Positions 35,001 to 50,499 of a stretch of 64,000 nucleotides of DNA are shown one piece after another. The stretch's first letter is position 1; every line of letters begins with the position of its first letter. The stretch comes from Sitta carolinensis (Eukaryota; Chordata; Aves; Passeriformes; Sittidae). The position numbers and the translations under genes are program-made. Under the pieces are notes generated by a model. That model made no database searches. It had not been told where the DNA came from and saw only the letters and a list, made by a program, of their open reading frames with translations. The stretch is taken from NCBI GenBank assembly GCA_032173965.1, contig CM063311.1, positions 186,001 through 250,000 on the forward strand. Direction: 5' to 3'.

Positions 35001-38000
35001 GGCTCAAAAACACCGGGAAAGGGCTCAGAAACACACCGGAGGGCAGAACAGGAGGCTCAGAAACACCGGGAATGGGCTCAGAACAGCCCAAAACCGGCTC
35101 AGAAACACCCGGGAAAGGGCTCAGAAACACCGGGAAAGGGCTCAGAAACACCCGGGAATGGGCTCAGAAACACCAGGAAAGGGCTCAGAAACACCGGGAA
35201 TGGGCTCAGAAACACCAGGAATGGGCTCAGAAACACCCGGGAATGGGCTCAGAAACCCCGGGAATGGGCTCAGAAGACCCGGGAATGGGCTCAGAAACAC
35301 CGGGAATGGGCTCAGAAACACCGGGATGGGCTCAGAAACACCGGAATGGCTCAGAAAGCACACCGGGAATGGGCTCAGAAACACCGGGAATGGGCTCAGA
35401 AACACCGGGAATGGGCTCAGAAACACCGGGAATGGGCTCAGAAACACCGGGAATGGGCTCAGAAACACCGGGAATGGGCTCAGAAACACCGGGAAAGGGC
35501 TCAGAAACACCGGGAAAGGGCTCAGAAAACACCGGGAATGGGCTCAGAAACACCGGGAATGGGCTCAGAAACACCGGGAAGAGGGCTCAGAAACACCGGG
35601 AAAGGGCTCAGAAACACCGGGAAGGGCTCAGAAACACCGGGAATGGGCTCAGAAACACCGGGAAATGGGCTCAGAAACACCAAGGGAGAATGGGCTCAGA
35701 AACACCGGGAGGTAGAACAGGGAAGGGCTCAGAAACACCGGGAATGGGCTCAGAAACACCGGGAATGGGTCAGAAACACGGGAAGGCTCAAAACACCGGG
35801 AATGGGCTCAGAAACACCGGGAATGGGCTCAGAAACACCGGGAAAGGGCTCAGAAACACCGGGAAAGGGCTCAGAAACACCGGGAATGGGCTCAGAAACA
35901 CCGGGAATGGGCTCAGAAACACCGGGAATGGGCTCAGAAACACCGGGAATGGGCTCAGAAACACCGGGAATGGGCTCAGAAACACCCGGGGAAAGGGCTC
36001 AGAAACACCAGGGAAGGGCTCAGAAACACCGGGAATGGGCTCAGAAACACCGGGAATGGGCTCAGAAACACCCGGGAATGGGCTCAGAAAACACCGGGAA
36101 TGGGCTCAGAAACACCGGGAAAGGGCTCAGAAACACCGGGAATGGGCTCAGAAACACCGGGAATGGGCTCAGAAACACCGGGAATGGGCTCAGAAACACC
36201 CGGGAAAGGGCTCAGATCAGCCCAAAAATCCCCAGCCCCATTTAGAGCCCCCAGACCCATTAGAGACCCCAGACCCATTTAGAGCCCCCGCCCCATTTAG
36301 AGCCCCAGCCCCCGTGAAGCCCCAGCCCCATTTACAGACCCCAGACCCATTTAGAAACCCCAGCCCCATTTAGAGCCCCAGACCCATTAGAGACCCCCGC
36401 CCCATTTAGAGCCTTCAGCCCCCGTGAAGCCCCCAGACCCATTTACACACCCCAGACCCTTTTGGAACCCCCAGACCCATTTACAGACTCCAGACCCTTT
36501 GAAGCCCCTAGACCCATTTAAAGACCCCAGACCCATTTTACGCCCCAGCCCCTGTGAACCCCCCAGCTCCTCCGAAGCCCCCAGACCCATTTGCAGACCC
36601 CAGACCCCTTGAATCCCCAGCCCTTGTGAAGCCCCCAGACCCATTTACAGACTCCAGACCCTTTTAGAGACGCCAGCCCCTTTGAAACCCCCAGACCCAT
36701 TTGCAGACCCAGACCCTTTGAAGCCCCCAGACCCTTTTAGAGCTCCCAGACCCATTTACAGACCCCCAGACCCATTTAGCGCCCCCGGCCCCTGTGAACC
36801 CCCAGCCCCTCCGAAGCCCCCAGACCCATTTGCAGACCCCAGCCCCATTTCAGGGAAGCGGCTGTGCCTGGGGGAGGGGCTGGCCCGCATGGAGCTGTTC
36901 CTGTTCCTGACCCTGGGACCCCAGACCCATTTAGCATCCCCAGCCCCTGTGAACCCCCCAGCCCCTCCGAAGCCCCCAGACCCATTTGCAGACCCCAGCC
37001 CCATTTCAGGGAAGCGGCTGTGCCTGGGGGAGGGGCTGGCCCGCATGGAGCTGTTCCTGTTCCTGACCCCTGGGACCCCAGACCCATTTAGTGCCCCAGC
37101 CCCTGTGAACCCCCAGCCCCTCCGAAGCCCCCAGACCCATTTGCAGACCCAGCCCCATTTCAGGGAAGCGGCTGTGCCTGGGGGAGGGGCTGGCCCGCAT
37201 GGAGCTGTTCCTGTTCCTGACCCCTGGGACCCCAGACCCATTTAGCCCCCAGCCCCTGTGAACCCCCCAGCCCCTCCGAAGCCCCCAGACCCATTTGCAG
37301 ACCCCAGCCCCATTTCAGGGAAGCGGCTGTGCCTGGGGGAGGGGCTGGCCCGCATGGAGCTGTTCCTGTTCCTGACCCCTGGGACCCCAGACCCATTTAG
37401 TCCCCAGCCCCTGTGAACCCCCAGCCCCTCCGAAGCCCCCAGACCCATTTGCAGACCCCAGCCCCATTTCAGGGAAGCGGCTGTGCCTGGGGGAGGGGCT
37501 GGCCCGCATGGAGCTGTTCCTGTTCCTGACCCCTGGGACCCCAGACCCATTTAGCATCCCCAGCCCCTGTGAACCCCCCAGCCCCTCCGAAGCCCCCAGA
37601 CCCATTTGCAGACCCCAGCCCCATTTCAGGGAAGCGGCTGTGCCTGGGGGAGGGGCTGGCCCGCATGGAGCTGTTCCTGTTCCTGACCCCTGGGACCCAG
37701 ACCCATTTAGTGCCCCCGGCCCCTGTGAACCCCCAGCCCCTCTGAAGCCCCCAGACCCATTTGCAGACCCCAGCCCCATTTCAGGGAAGCGGCTGTGCCT
37801 GGGGAGGGGCTGGCCCGCATGGAGCTGTTCCTGTTCCTGACCCCTGGGACCCCAGACCCATTTAGCGCCCCCGGCCCCTGTGAACCCCCAGCCCCTCCGA
37901 AGCCCCCAGACCCATTTAGAGACCCCAGCCCCATTTCAGGGAAGCGGCTGTGCCTGGGGGAGGGGCTGGCCCGCATGGAGCTGTTCCTGTTCCTGACGTC

Positions 38001-38121
38001 GCTGCTGCAGCGGCTCGCCCCCAGCCCCTGGTGCCCACCCGACGGGTGCCCACGACCCCCCTGGAGAGCGGCTTCGCCAACATCGCCCCCCCGCTTCCAG
38101 CTGCGCATGGTGCCCCGATGA
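13863..38121 (+). CDS. Cytochrome P450 family 2 gene, nine exons
   Basis: An ER-anchored heme monooxygenase of the CYP2 family. Nine exons have the canonical CYP2 lengths: 171, 163, 150, (132 here, 161 usual), (178, usual 177), 142, 188, (141, usual 142) and 182. With usual lengths this is 491 codons plus stop. Motifs are an N-terminal membrane anchor and a proline hinge [21 protein letters not shown] (C helix), FAGTETVSS (I helix), EIQR (K-helix ExxR), FDPGNFL, and the heme loop FVPFSAG + KRLCLGE with the thiolate cysteine. Position beside AXL and RAB4B matches the mammalian CYP2A/B/F/G/S cluster; the subfamily cannot be fixed by eye. Exons 4, 5, 8 and 9 carry small indels. So the gene is either functional with consensus errors or a recent pseudogene. 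Confidence 0.8.
14034..15425. repeat. CYP2 intron 1 repeats, five copies of a CCCTGTGCACTCCAG unit
   Basis: GGGAATTTTTTGGG-type sequence with five copies of a block TTCGGGCTTCTGGGGCGG...CCCTGTGCACTCCAGTCC-CGGCTCAAG, at about 14203, 14566, 14917, 15089 and 15264. Spacing is 170-360 bp. No coding match seen. Confidence 0.75.
15480..16690. repeat. TGGGATTTTCATGGATTTTAA array, CYP2 intron 1
   Basis: ~18-20 bp AT-rich units (GGGATTTTCATGGATTTTAAC). It ends with a duplicated exon 2 acceptor edge at 16681-16720 (CTCTCCCAG then CTCAGCGATCGCTACGGGCC), about 155 bp before the real exon 2. Confidence 0.85.
16846..17008 (+). CDS. CYP2 exon 2
   Basis: 163 nt, the usual CYP2 exon 2 length, from CCCAG to CTACG/GTGCGA. 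It encodes [33 protein letters not shown] and STFRGYG, the strands and B-helix region near the substrate access channel. Confidence 0.85.
17025..17935. repeat. AAATCAGCCCAAAAATCACCCC array, CYP2 intron 2
   Basis: ~60-70 bp compound units: AAAAGCGCCAAAACCACCCC, AAATCAGCCCAAAAATCACC, CCAGAAACACCC. 17936-18165 is a less regular A/C-rich stretch. Confidence 0.8.
18166..19355. repeat. CCCATGGATTTTCCCC array carrying three CYP2 exon 3 acceptor edges
   Basis: A ~15-bp unit (TTCCCATGGATTTTTCCC). Three copies of the acceptor plus ~60 nt of exon 3 start at 18858, 19033 and 19198, each ending in TTCTCCCTGTTGGA, where the array resumes. They encode [19 protein letters not shown] or indel variants of it. 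The true exon starts at 19356. Confidence 0.85.
19356..19505 (+). CDS. CYP2 exon 3
   Basis: 150 nt, exactly the CYP2 norm, from TTCCAG to AGCGCG/GTGCCG. It encodes [17 protein letters not shown] (C-helix W and R that contact heme propionates), [20 protein letters not shown] and HIQDKRG. It is the fourth and only full-length copy of this exon's 5' edge. Confidence 0.85.
19600..21245. repeat. AT-rich AATTATCCCAAAATTAATC array, CYP2 intron 3
   Basis: 1.6 kb of ~9-10 bp units AATTATCCC and AATTAATCA/C. Its AT content differs sharply from the GC-rich surroundings. Confidence 0.9.
21246..22402. repeat. TTTTTGGGCGATTTTGGGTC array, CYP2 intron 3
   Basis: From ~21830 a 75-85 bp compound unit repeats: TTTCTGGGGTATTTTGGGG, TATTTTTGGGCGATTTTGG, CATTTTCAGGGTATTTTTTA. 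The left part is simpler GGGGGATTTTTGGGG. Confidence 0.8.
22403..22534 (+). pseudogene. CYP2 exon 4 remnant with many small deletions
   Basis: The only non-repetitive island between exons 3 and 5, at the right place and order. After TTCTCAG it shows, across shifting frames, pieces expected of CYP2 exon 4: GACCCGTTCTGCTGCTGC (DPFLLL), TTCCTACGAGACAGCGAATT (SYEDSEF), CTGCTGGGACTCAT (LLGLI), CGCGAGATGAGCACCAC (REMST), then GGGCGCAG. It is 132 nt against the usual 161, lacks a clear GT donor (CAG then TTTTAGG), and cannot be read in one frame. Clustered single-base losses suggest either a poor consensus here or genuine decay that would kill the gene. Confidence 0.6.
22540..23140. repeat. GGGATTTATTGGGGATTT array, CYP2 intron 4
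   Basis: G/T-rich irregular units of GGGATTTATGGGGATTTTGG. No gene seen. Confidence 0.75.
23150..25197. repeat. GATTTTGGGGTGATTTTGGG array with three CYP2 exon 5 acceptor edges
   Basis: Higher-order units of about 430-575 bp. Each ends in TTTTTTTTTGGCCAG followed by ~55 nt of exon 5 ([14 protein letters not shown]), then GAGGAGCTCGGGGGGATTT instead of the exon continuation. Copies start at 23686, 24192 and 24767; the real exon starts at 25198. Confidence 0.85.
25198..25375 (+). CDS. CYP2 exon 5
   Basis: From TGGCCAG to GACAAG/GTGGGA. It encodes [33 protein letters not shown], then (one frame over) [18 protein letters not shown]. The length is 178 nt against 177 in the family. The frame changes near 25313-25325 (GCGCGGAAACCTCGACCCCC), consistent with one extra base. 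Confidence 0.75.
25380..27480. repeat. GGGGAGATTTGAGGGGGTTTGG array, CYP2 intron 5
   Basis: 2.1 kb of ~20-24 bp units in a ~170-bp higher-order pattern (GGGTCTTGGAGGGGTTTGAG, GGGAGATTTTGGGGGGTTCT, GAGGGGATTTGGGGGAGATT). G-rich on the plus strand with many GGGG runs. Confidence 0.9.
27540..29282. repeat. GGGGCGGTTCCCGGATTTTT array, CYP2 intron 5
   Basis: ~21-bp units GGGGCGGTTCCCGGATTTTT, every few units replaced by GGGGCGGATCCTGGGGCG. It produces a 1223-codon open frame on the minus strand that is only repeat. Confidence 0.9.
29287..29428 (+). CDS. CYP2 exon 6: I helix
   Basis: 142 nt, the family norm, from GGGCAG to TGGAAG/GTGCGC. It encodes [38 protein letters not shown] and [16 protein letters not shown] is the I-helix oxygen-activation motif (A/G-G-x-D/E-T-T/S). 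No internal indel. Confidence 0.9.
29440..30523. repeat. AATCCCAAATCCCC arrays with two CYP2 exon 7 acceptor edges
   Basis: 29440-29870 is AAATTCCCAAATTCTCAA; 29871-30523 is AATCCCAAATCCCCAATCCC. Two copies of the exon 7 5' edge (ATCTCGGCCGTGATCGGGCC region, encoding [10 protein letters not shown]) start at 30026 and 30391 and run ~66 nt before the array resumes. The real exon starts at 30524. Confidence 0.85.
30524..30711 (+). CDS. CYP2 exon 7: K helix
   Basis: 188 nt, the family norm, from TTCCCAG to CCTAAG/GTCGGG. It encodes [38 protein letters not shown] and [22 protein letters not shown] is the ExxR motif of the heme-core salt bridge. Both edges of this exon are duplicated, the 5' edge upstream and the 3' edge downstream. 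Confidence 0.9.
30712..31335. repeat. Three duplicated CYP2 exon 7 donor edges in A/C-rich repeats
   Basis: Units of ~155-205 bp: CCAAAAAAATCCCCCCAAAA spacers, then ~75 nt of exon 7's 3' edge (TTCCGGGGATTCCACATCCC, encoding RGFHIP) with its GTCGGG donor. Copies end at 30867, 31026 and 31231. Confidence 0.85.
31350..33565. repeat. TGACCCCAA / TGACCCCAAC array, CYP2 intron 7
   Basis: 2.2 kb of 9- and 10-bp units, over two hundred in all. TGACCCCAATGACCCC places TGACCC half-sites three bases apart; TGACCCCAACTGACC and TGACCCCAAATGACC place them four apart. Near 33.2-33.5 kb the units lengthen (ACCCCACAAGTGACCCC). Confidence 0.95.
33576..33716 (+). CDS. CYP2 exon 8
   Basis: From CCGCAG to CGGCCG/GTGCGT. 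It encodes [15 protein letters not shown], then (one frame over) [19 protein letters not shown] and [14 protein letters not shown]. It is 141 nt against 142 in the family: one C is missing in GACCCAAAG at ~33618-33622. FDPGNF is the PERF-like segment and FVPFSAG begins the heme loop. Confidence 0.8.
33720..36215. repeat. 20-bp GGGCTCAGAAACACCGGGAA array, CYP2 intron 8
   Basis: About 120 units over 2.5 kb with very low divergence (AATGGGCTC versus AAAGGGCTC variants). Occasional AGCCCAAAACCGGCTCA insertions fall mostly at the left end. Open in several frames. Confidence 0.95.
36216..36853. repeat. CCCAGACCCATTTAGAGCCC array
   Basis: ~20-25 bp units of CAGACCCATTTAGAGCCCCC and CAGCCCCTGTGAAGCCCC. 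They lead into the exon 9 duplicates, which share the same spacer. Confidence 0.85.
36854..37939. repeat. 155-bp unit: seven extra copies of the CYP2 heme-loop exon edge
   Basis: Each unit is CAGCCCCATTTCAG followed by ~58 nt of exon 9 ([18 protein letters not shown]), then CCTGGGACCCCAGACCCATT. Copies begin at 36854, 37010, 37164, 37319, 37473, 37630 and 37785, spaced 154-157 bp. The real exon 9 begins at 37940. Each copy keeps the acceptor and the heme-cysteine codon. Confidence 0.95.
37940..38121 (+). CDS. CYP2 exon 9: heme-cysteine loop and C terminus
   Basis: From CATTTCAG to TGA at 38119-38121. It encodes [18 protein letters not shown] and TSLLQRLA, then FQLRMVPR at the end. Between them the CYP2-like text ([20 protein letters not shown]) lies in another frame: the frame leaves in the CCCCC near 38018 and returns in the CCCCCCC near 38089. 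The total length of 182 nt is normal, so two compensating homopolymer differences are likely. It is the last of eight tandem copies of this exon edge. Confidence 0.8.
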
Positions 38122-38149
38122 GACCCCCGACCCAAATTGGAGACCTCGC

Positions 38150-38700
38150 CCAAATCCACCCCTAAGACCCCTCCCAAATTCGGGACCCCTCCCCAAATTC
38201 CACCCCTGAGACCCCTCCCCAAATTCGGGACCCCTCCCCAAATTCCCTCCCCGAGACCCCTCCCCAAATTCGGGACCCCTCCATCCCCCCCCTCCAAATT
38301 CACCCCCCAAATCCACCCAAACCACCCAAATTAGAGACCCCTCCCCAAATTCCACCCCTGAGACCCCTCCCCAAATTCGGGACCCCTCCCCAAATTTCAC
38401 CCCCAGAGACCCCACCCCAAATTCGGGACCCCTCCCCAAATTCCACCCCCTGAGACCCCTCCCCAAATTCGGGACCCCTCCCCAAATTTCACCCCTGAGA
38501 CCCCTCCCCAAATTCGGGACCCCTCCCCAAATTTCACCCCTGAGACCCCTCCCCAAATTCGGGACCCCTCCCCAAATTCCCTCCCCAAGACCCCTCCCCA
38601 AATTCGGGACCCCTCCCCAAATTCCCTCCCCAAGACCCCTCCCCAAATTCGGGACCCCTCCCCAAATTCCCTCCCCGAGACCCCTCCCCAAATTGGAGAC
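38150..38700. repeat. CCCCTCCCCAAATTCGGGAC array, CYP2 3' UTR
   Basis: ~40-43 bp units (GGGACCCCTCCCCAAATTCC and CCCGAGACCCCTCCCCAAATT). 38750-39150 continues as CCCCAAAATTCC-type repeats. All lie between the stop codon and the poly(A) signal. Confidence 0.85.
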
Positions 38701-39151
38701 CCCTCCCCAAAAATCCCCGTTCTTCTCGGGGTCAGGATCCCTCCCCGGCAATGGAAATTCACCCAAAATCCCCCAAATTTTCCCCAAAAAATCCCAAATT
38801 CCCCCCAAAACCCCAAATTTTCCCCCAAACGCCCAATTTTACCAAACCCCGCCAAATTTCCCCAAAACTGCTCCACAAATCCTGACCAAAAATCCCAAAT
38901 TCCTCCCAGATTTTCCCCCCAAATTCCCCTAAAATTCCCCCCAGGAACCCCAAAATTCCTCCCCAAATTTATCCAAAATTTTCCCCAAAATTCGCCCCAA
39001 AATTCCCCCAAATTTCCAAAATTCCACCTCAAAATTCCCCCAAAATTTCCCTAAAATTCCCCCCAGGAACCCCAAAATTCCTCCCCAATTTTTCCCCAAA
39101 TTTTTCCCCAAAATTCGCCCCAAAAATCCCAAATTTTCCTCAAAAATCACC

Positions 39152-39157
39152 AATAAA
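39152..39157 (+). terminator. Poly(A) signal AATAAA, probable CYP2 3' end
   Basis: AATAAA in CACCAATAAAAGCTGAAAAC is followed ~40 nt later by a T-rich then G-rich stretch (TTTTTCACACCTTGTTGGGG), the usual layout of a vertebrate cleavage site. It is about 1.03 kb after the CYP2 stop. Confidence 0.6.
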
Positions 39158-39359
39158 AGCTGAAAACGTAAATTTTTATATTTCACATTTTTCACACCTT
39201 GTTGGGGGGGGGGGGGGAACCCCAAAATTCCCGGGATTTTTTTCCCGGATTTTTTTTTGGGGGGAGGGGGTCCCCAACTTTTCCAACCCCCCCCTCCCAG
39301 GAGACCCCTCCCCAAAATTCCCGCCCCTCCCCTCGCTCCCCAAATGAAGTGCAAATAAA

Positions 39360-40125
39360 TAAAAAGAAGAAAAAAAGGAAAAATGGGGAAAAAATGGGAA
39401 AAAAATGGGAAAAAAAAGCAGGAAAATGAGAAAAAAAGGGAAAGAATGGGAAAAAAAAAAGACCCCCCCCCCAATTTGGGGGGAGGGGGACGGAGGAAAA
39501 AATTGGGGGGAGGGGACGACCCCCCCTAAAAAAATAAAAATAAATTTTGGGGGGACCCCCCCAAAAAAAACTGGGGGGGGGTTTGAGACCCCCTGGTAAA
39601 AAAAACTCGCTTGGAAAAGGCCAGAAATGGGAAAAAAAGGGAAAAAAAGGGAGGAAAAGGGAAAAAAAGGGGGAAAAAAACTGGGGAAAAAAGGGGGGAA
39701 AACTGGGAATAAAAAGGGAAAAAAAGGGGGGAAAAAAAGGGAAAAAAAATGGAAAAAAAGGAAAAAATAAGCCAAAAAAATGCAAAAAAAAGGGGAAAAA
39801 ACTGGGAAAAAACTGGGGAAAAATGACAAAAAAAGGCAAAAAAAGGGCAAAGAAACAGGAAAAAAAGGGCAAAAAAAAGGCAAAGAAAGGAAAAAAAAAA
39901 AAGGAAAAAAAAAAAGGAAAAAAAAGGAGGGAAAAAAAAGCAAAAAAAGGGGAAAAACAGGAAAAAAATGGGAAAAAAGGGAAAAAAAAGGCAAAAAATG
40001 GCAAAAAATGGGAGAAAAAAAAGGAAAAAAAACAAAAAAAAAGGGGAAAAAAAGAAAAAAAAAGGGAAAAAAAAATTAAAAAAAGGGGGAAAAAAGGAAA
40101 AAAAAATAGGAAAAAAAAATCGGGG
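39360..40125. repeat. GGGAAAAAAAGG polypurine tract between convergent genes
   Basis: ~0.75 kb almost wholly A and G on the plus strand, with only scattered C and T. It lies between the convergent ends of CYP2 and RAB4B and can form mirror-repeat (H-DNA) structures. A 13-nt G run is near 39203-39218. Confidence 0.85.
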
Positions 40126-40380
40126 GGGGGGGTGCCCAAGTTTTGGGGGGACCCCTCCCCAAAAAACCGCATCCACCGTGGGGACCCCCCCAGAAAAAAG
40201 GGGGAATTTGGGGGGGGTTGGGTTTTGCCCCAAAGCAGCGAAATTGGCCCCAAAATTTGGGATGTTTGGGGGTGGGGGAGGGGAAATCCCCCCCCCCCCG
40301 CCCGGGAAGGGCTTGGGAGAGCCCGGACCGAATTCCAGAGGCACCTGGACCTGGAAAAAACGGGAATGTGAGGGGGGATT
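40126..40380. other. Mixed GC-rich stretch between CYP2 and RAB4B
   Basis: Homopolymer runs of G and C flank a short unique segment (40296-40370). No exon could be supported on either strand; see the rejected EGLN2 idea. Confidence 0.3.
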
Positions 40381-41377
40381 GGGGATTTATCGGGGATTTA
40401 TTGGGATTTATTGGGTTTATTGGGATTTATTAGGGATTTATGGGGATTTATGGGATTTATGGGGATTTATTGGGGATTTATTGGGGGTTTATTGGGGATT
40501 TATTGGGGATTTATTGGGGTTTATTGGGGATTTATTGGGGATTTATTGGGGATTTATGGGGTTTTTTGGGATTTATTGGGGATTTATAAGGGATTTTTTG
40601 GGATTTTTGGGGATGTTTTTTGGATTTTTGGGGTATTTTGGGGGGATTTATTGGGGATTTATTGGGGATTTATGGGGGATTTATTGGGGATTTAGTTGGG
40701 TTTTTTGGGGATTTTTTTGGAATTTATTGGGGATTTTTTGGGATTTTTTTTTTGATTTTTGGGGGATTTTTGGGGATTTTTTTGTGATTTTTTGGGAATT
40801 TTTGGGGGGAGTTTTGGGGATTTTTTTGAATTTTTTGGGGATTTTTGGAGATTTTGGGGGATTTTTGGGGATTTTTGGGCATTTTTGTAGATTTTTTGAG
40901 GATTTTTGGGGATTTTTGGGGATTTTATGGGAATTTTGGGGATTTTTTGAGGATTTTTTGAGGATTTTTTGGGGATTTTTTGAGGATTTTTGGGGATTTT
41001 TTTGGGATTTTTTGGGGGGTTCTCCCCAGAATTTTTTGGGGATTTTTTTTGGGATCTCACCCTGGATTTTTCGGGATATTTTTGGGGCTCTCACCTGATT
41101 TTTGGGGGATTTCTGAGGGGATCTCACCCTGGATTTTGGGGGGTTCTCCCTAGAATATTTTGGGGATTTTTTTGGGGATCTCACCCTGGATATTTGGGGA
41201 CATTTTGAGGGGGCTCACCTTGATTTTTTGGGATTTTTTTGGGATCTCACTCTGGATTTTTGGGGATATTTTGGGGGATCCCCTCTGGATTTTGGGGGGA
41301 TATTTTTGGGGGTTCCCCCTGGATTTTTGGGATATTTTTGGGGGCTCTCACCTGATTTTTTGGGATAGTTTGGGCTC
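40381..41377. repeat. GGGGATTTATT and GGGGATTTTTT array, RAB4B 3' flank
   Basis: On the RAB4B sense strand the first 360 bases read CCCCAATAAATCC repeatedly, giving dozens of AATAAA signals 0.65-1.0 kb after the stop codon. The part nearest the stop is CTCACCCTGGATTTTTGGGG units. Confidence 0.85.
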
Positions 41378-49572
<8,195 letters not shown>

Positions 49573-49830
49573 GCTGGAGCCGGGCCGGGAGACCGGGAAC
49601 AAAGATGGCGGCGCCCAGGAGCAGCCACTTCCGGGTGCTCTGCGCATGCGCGAGATGGACCGCGCCAGGAGATGGGCGGGGCTAAGGCGAGGAAAGGGGC
49701 GTGGACAATGAGCGGGAGGAATGGGGCGTGGTCATATATGGGCGGGGTCACGTGAGGGGCGGGGTCAGTGAGAGGGCGGGAACTGTGAGGGGGAAGGGGC
49801 GGGGCCAAAGGGGCGGGAGAGCTGAGAGCG
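49573..49830 (-). promoter_or_regulatory. RAB4B: RAB4B housekeeping promoter
   Basis: A TATA-less CpG-rich promoter directly 5' of the start codon. On the plus strand it shows AAGATGGCGGC (YY1, 49602-49612), ACTTCCGGG (ETS, 49627-49635), TGCGCATGCGC (NRF1, 49641-49651), several GGGCGGGGC GC boxes (from ~49676), and TCACGTGA (E-box of the USF/TFEB type, 49748-49755). Together these are typical of broadly expressed genes. The YY1 site 30 bp from the ATG probably lies in the 5' UTR close to the start of transcription. Confidence 0.75.
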
Positions 49831-49831
49831 G

Positions 49832-50330
49832 AACCGGAACCGGGATTGGGATCGGGATCGGGACCGGGATCGGGATCGGGATCGGGATTGGGATCGGGAC
49901 CGGGACCGGAACTGACACCGGGACCGGGATTGGGATCGGGATCGGGACCGGGATCGGGACCGGGACCGGGATTGGGACCGAGACAGGAACCAGGACCGGG
50001 ATTGGGATCGGGACCGGGACCGGGACCGGGATTGGGACTGGGATTGAGACCGGGACCGGGACCGGGATTGGGACCGAGACAGGAACCAGGACCGGGATTG
50101 GGATCGGGACCGGGACCGGGATTGGGACTGGGATTGAGACCGGGACCGGGGCCGGGATTGGGACCGAGACAGAGACCGGGATCGGGACAAGGACCGGGAC
50201 CGGGATTCGGACCGGGACCAGAACCGGAACCGACACTGGGACCGGGACTGGGACGGAGGTGGAACCGGGACAGGGACCGGGATTGGGACCGGAACCGGGA
50301 CAGGAACCGACACTGGCACCGCTCCGGGAC
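49832..50330. repeat. GGGACC/GGGATC/GGGATT hexamer array
   Basis: About 80 G-triplets at 3-base spacing on the plus strand, with a larger ~100-bp repeat including CGAGACAGGAACCAGGACCG. Very strong G-quadruplex potential. Lies immediately upstream of the RAB4B promoter. Confidence 0.9.
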
Positions 50331-50334
50331 CGGG

Positions 50335-50470
50335 ACGCCCCGCCCAGGGCTCCCCCAGTCCCTCCCAGTCACTCCCAGTTCATCTCAGTCCATCCCAGTT
50401 CCCCCCCAGTCCCCCCCAGTCCATCCCAGTGCCCCCCAGTCCATCCCAGTCCCTCCCAGTGCTGTCCCCG
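50335..50470. repeat. CCCAGTCCATCCCAGTTCCC repeats
   Basis: ~10-bp CCCAGTCCAT units. The plus strand switches here from G-rich (left) to C-rich (right). Confidence 0.8.
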
Positions 50471-50499
50471 GGCCGCGGCCAAAACTCCACGGACCAAAT

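Noticed and set aside
33533..36373. A 946-codon open frame (GLRNTGN repeats) on the plus strand
   Set aside because: Begins in CYP2 exon 8 but then reads the intron 8 array past a good GTGCGT donor; the family ends exon 8 at that point.
40270..40360. Possible last exon of EGLN2 on the minus strand (TTTTTTCCAG then VQVPLEF)
   Set aside because: Only a four-residue resemblance to the VQVP near the EGLN2 C terminus; no other EGLN2 exon is present and the gene would have to overlap RAB4B.
40310..40371. Short plus-strand reading EGLGRARTEFQRHLDLEKTG ending in a stop
   Set aside because: Looks protein-like but has no convincing acceptor and no match I can name.
49832..50330. Telomere-like GGGATT hexamers
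   Set aside because: The vertebrate telomere unit is TTAGGG; here GGGATT is one of several GGGNNN variants in a local array.
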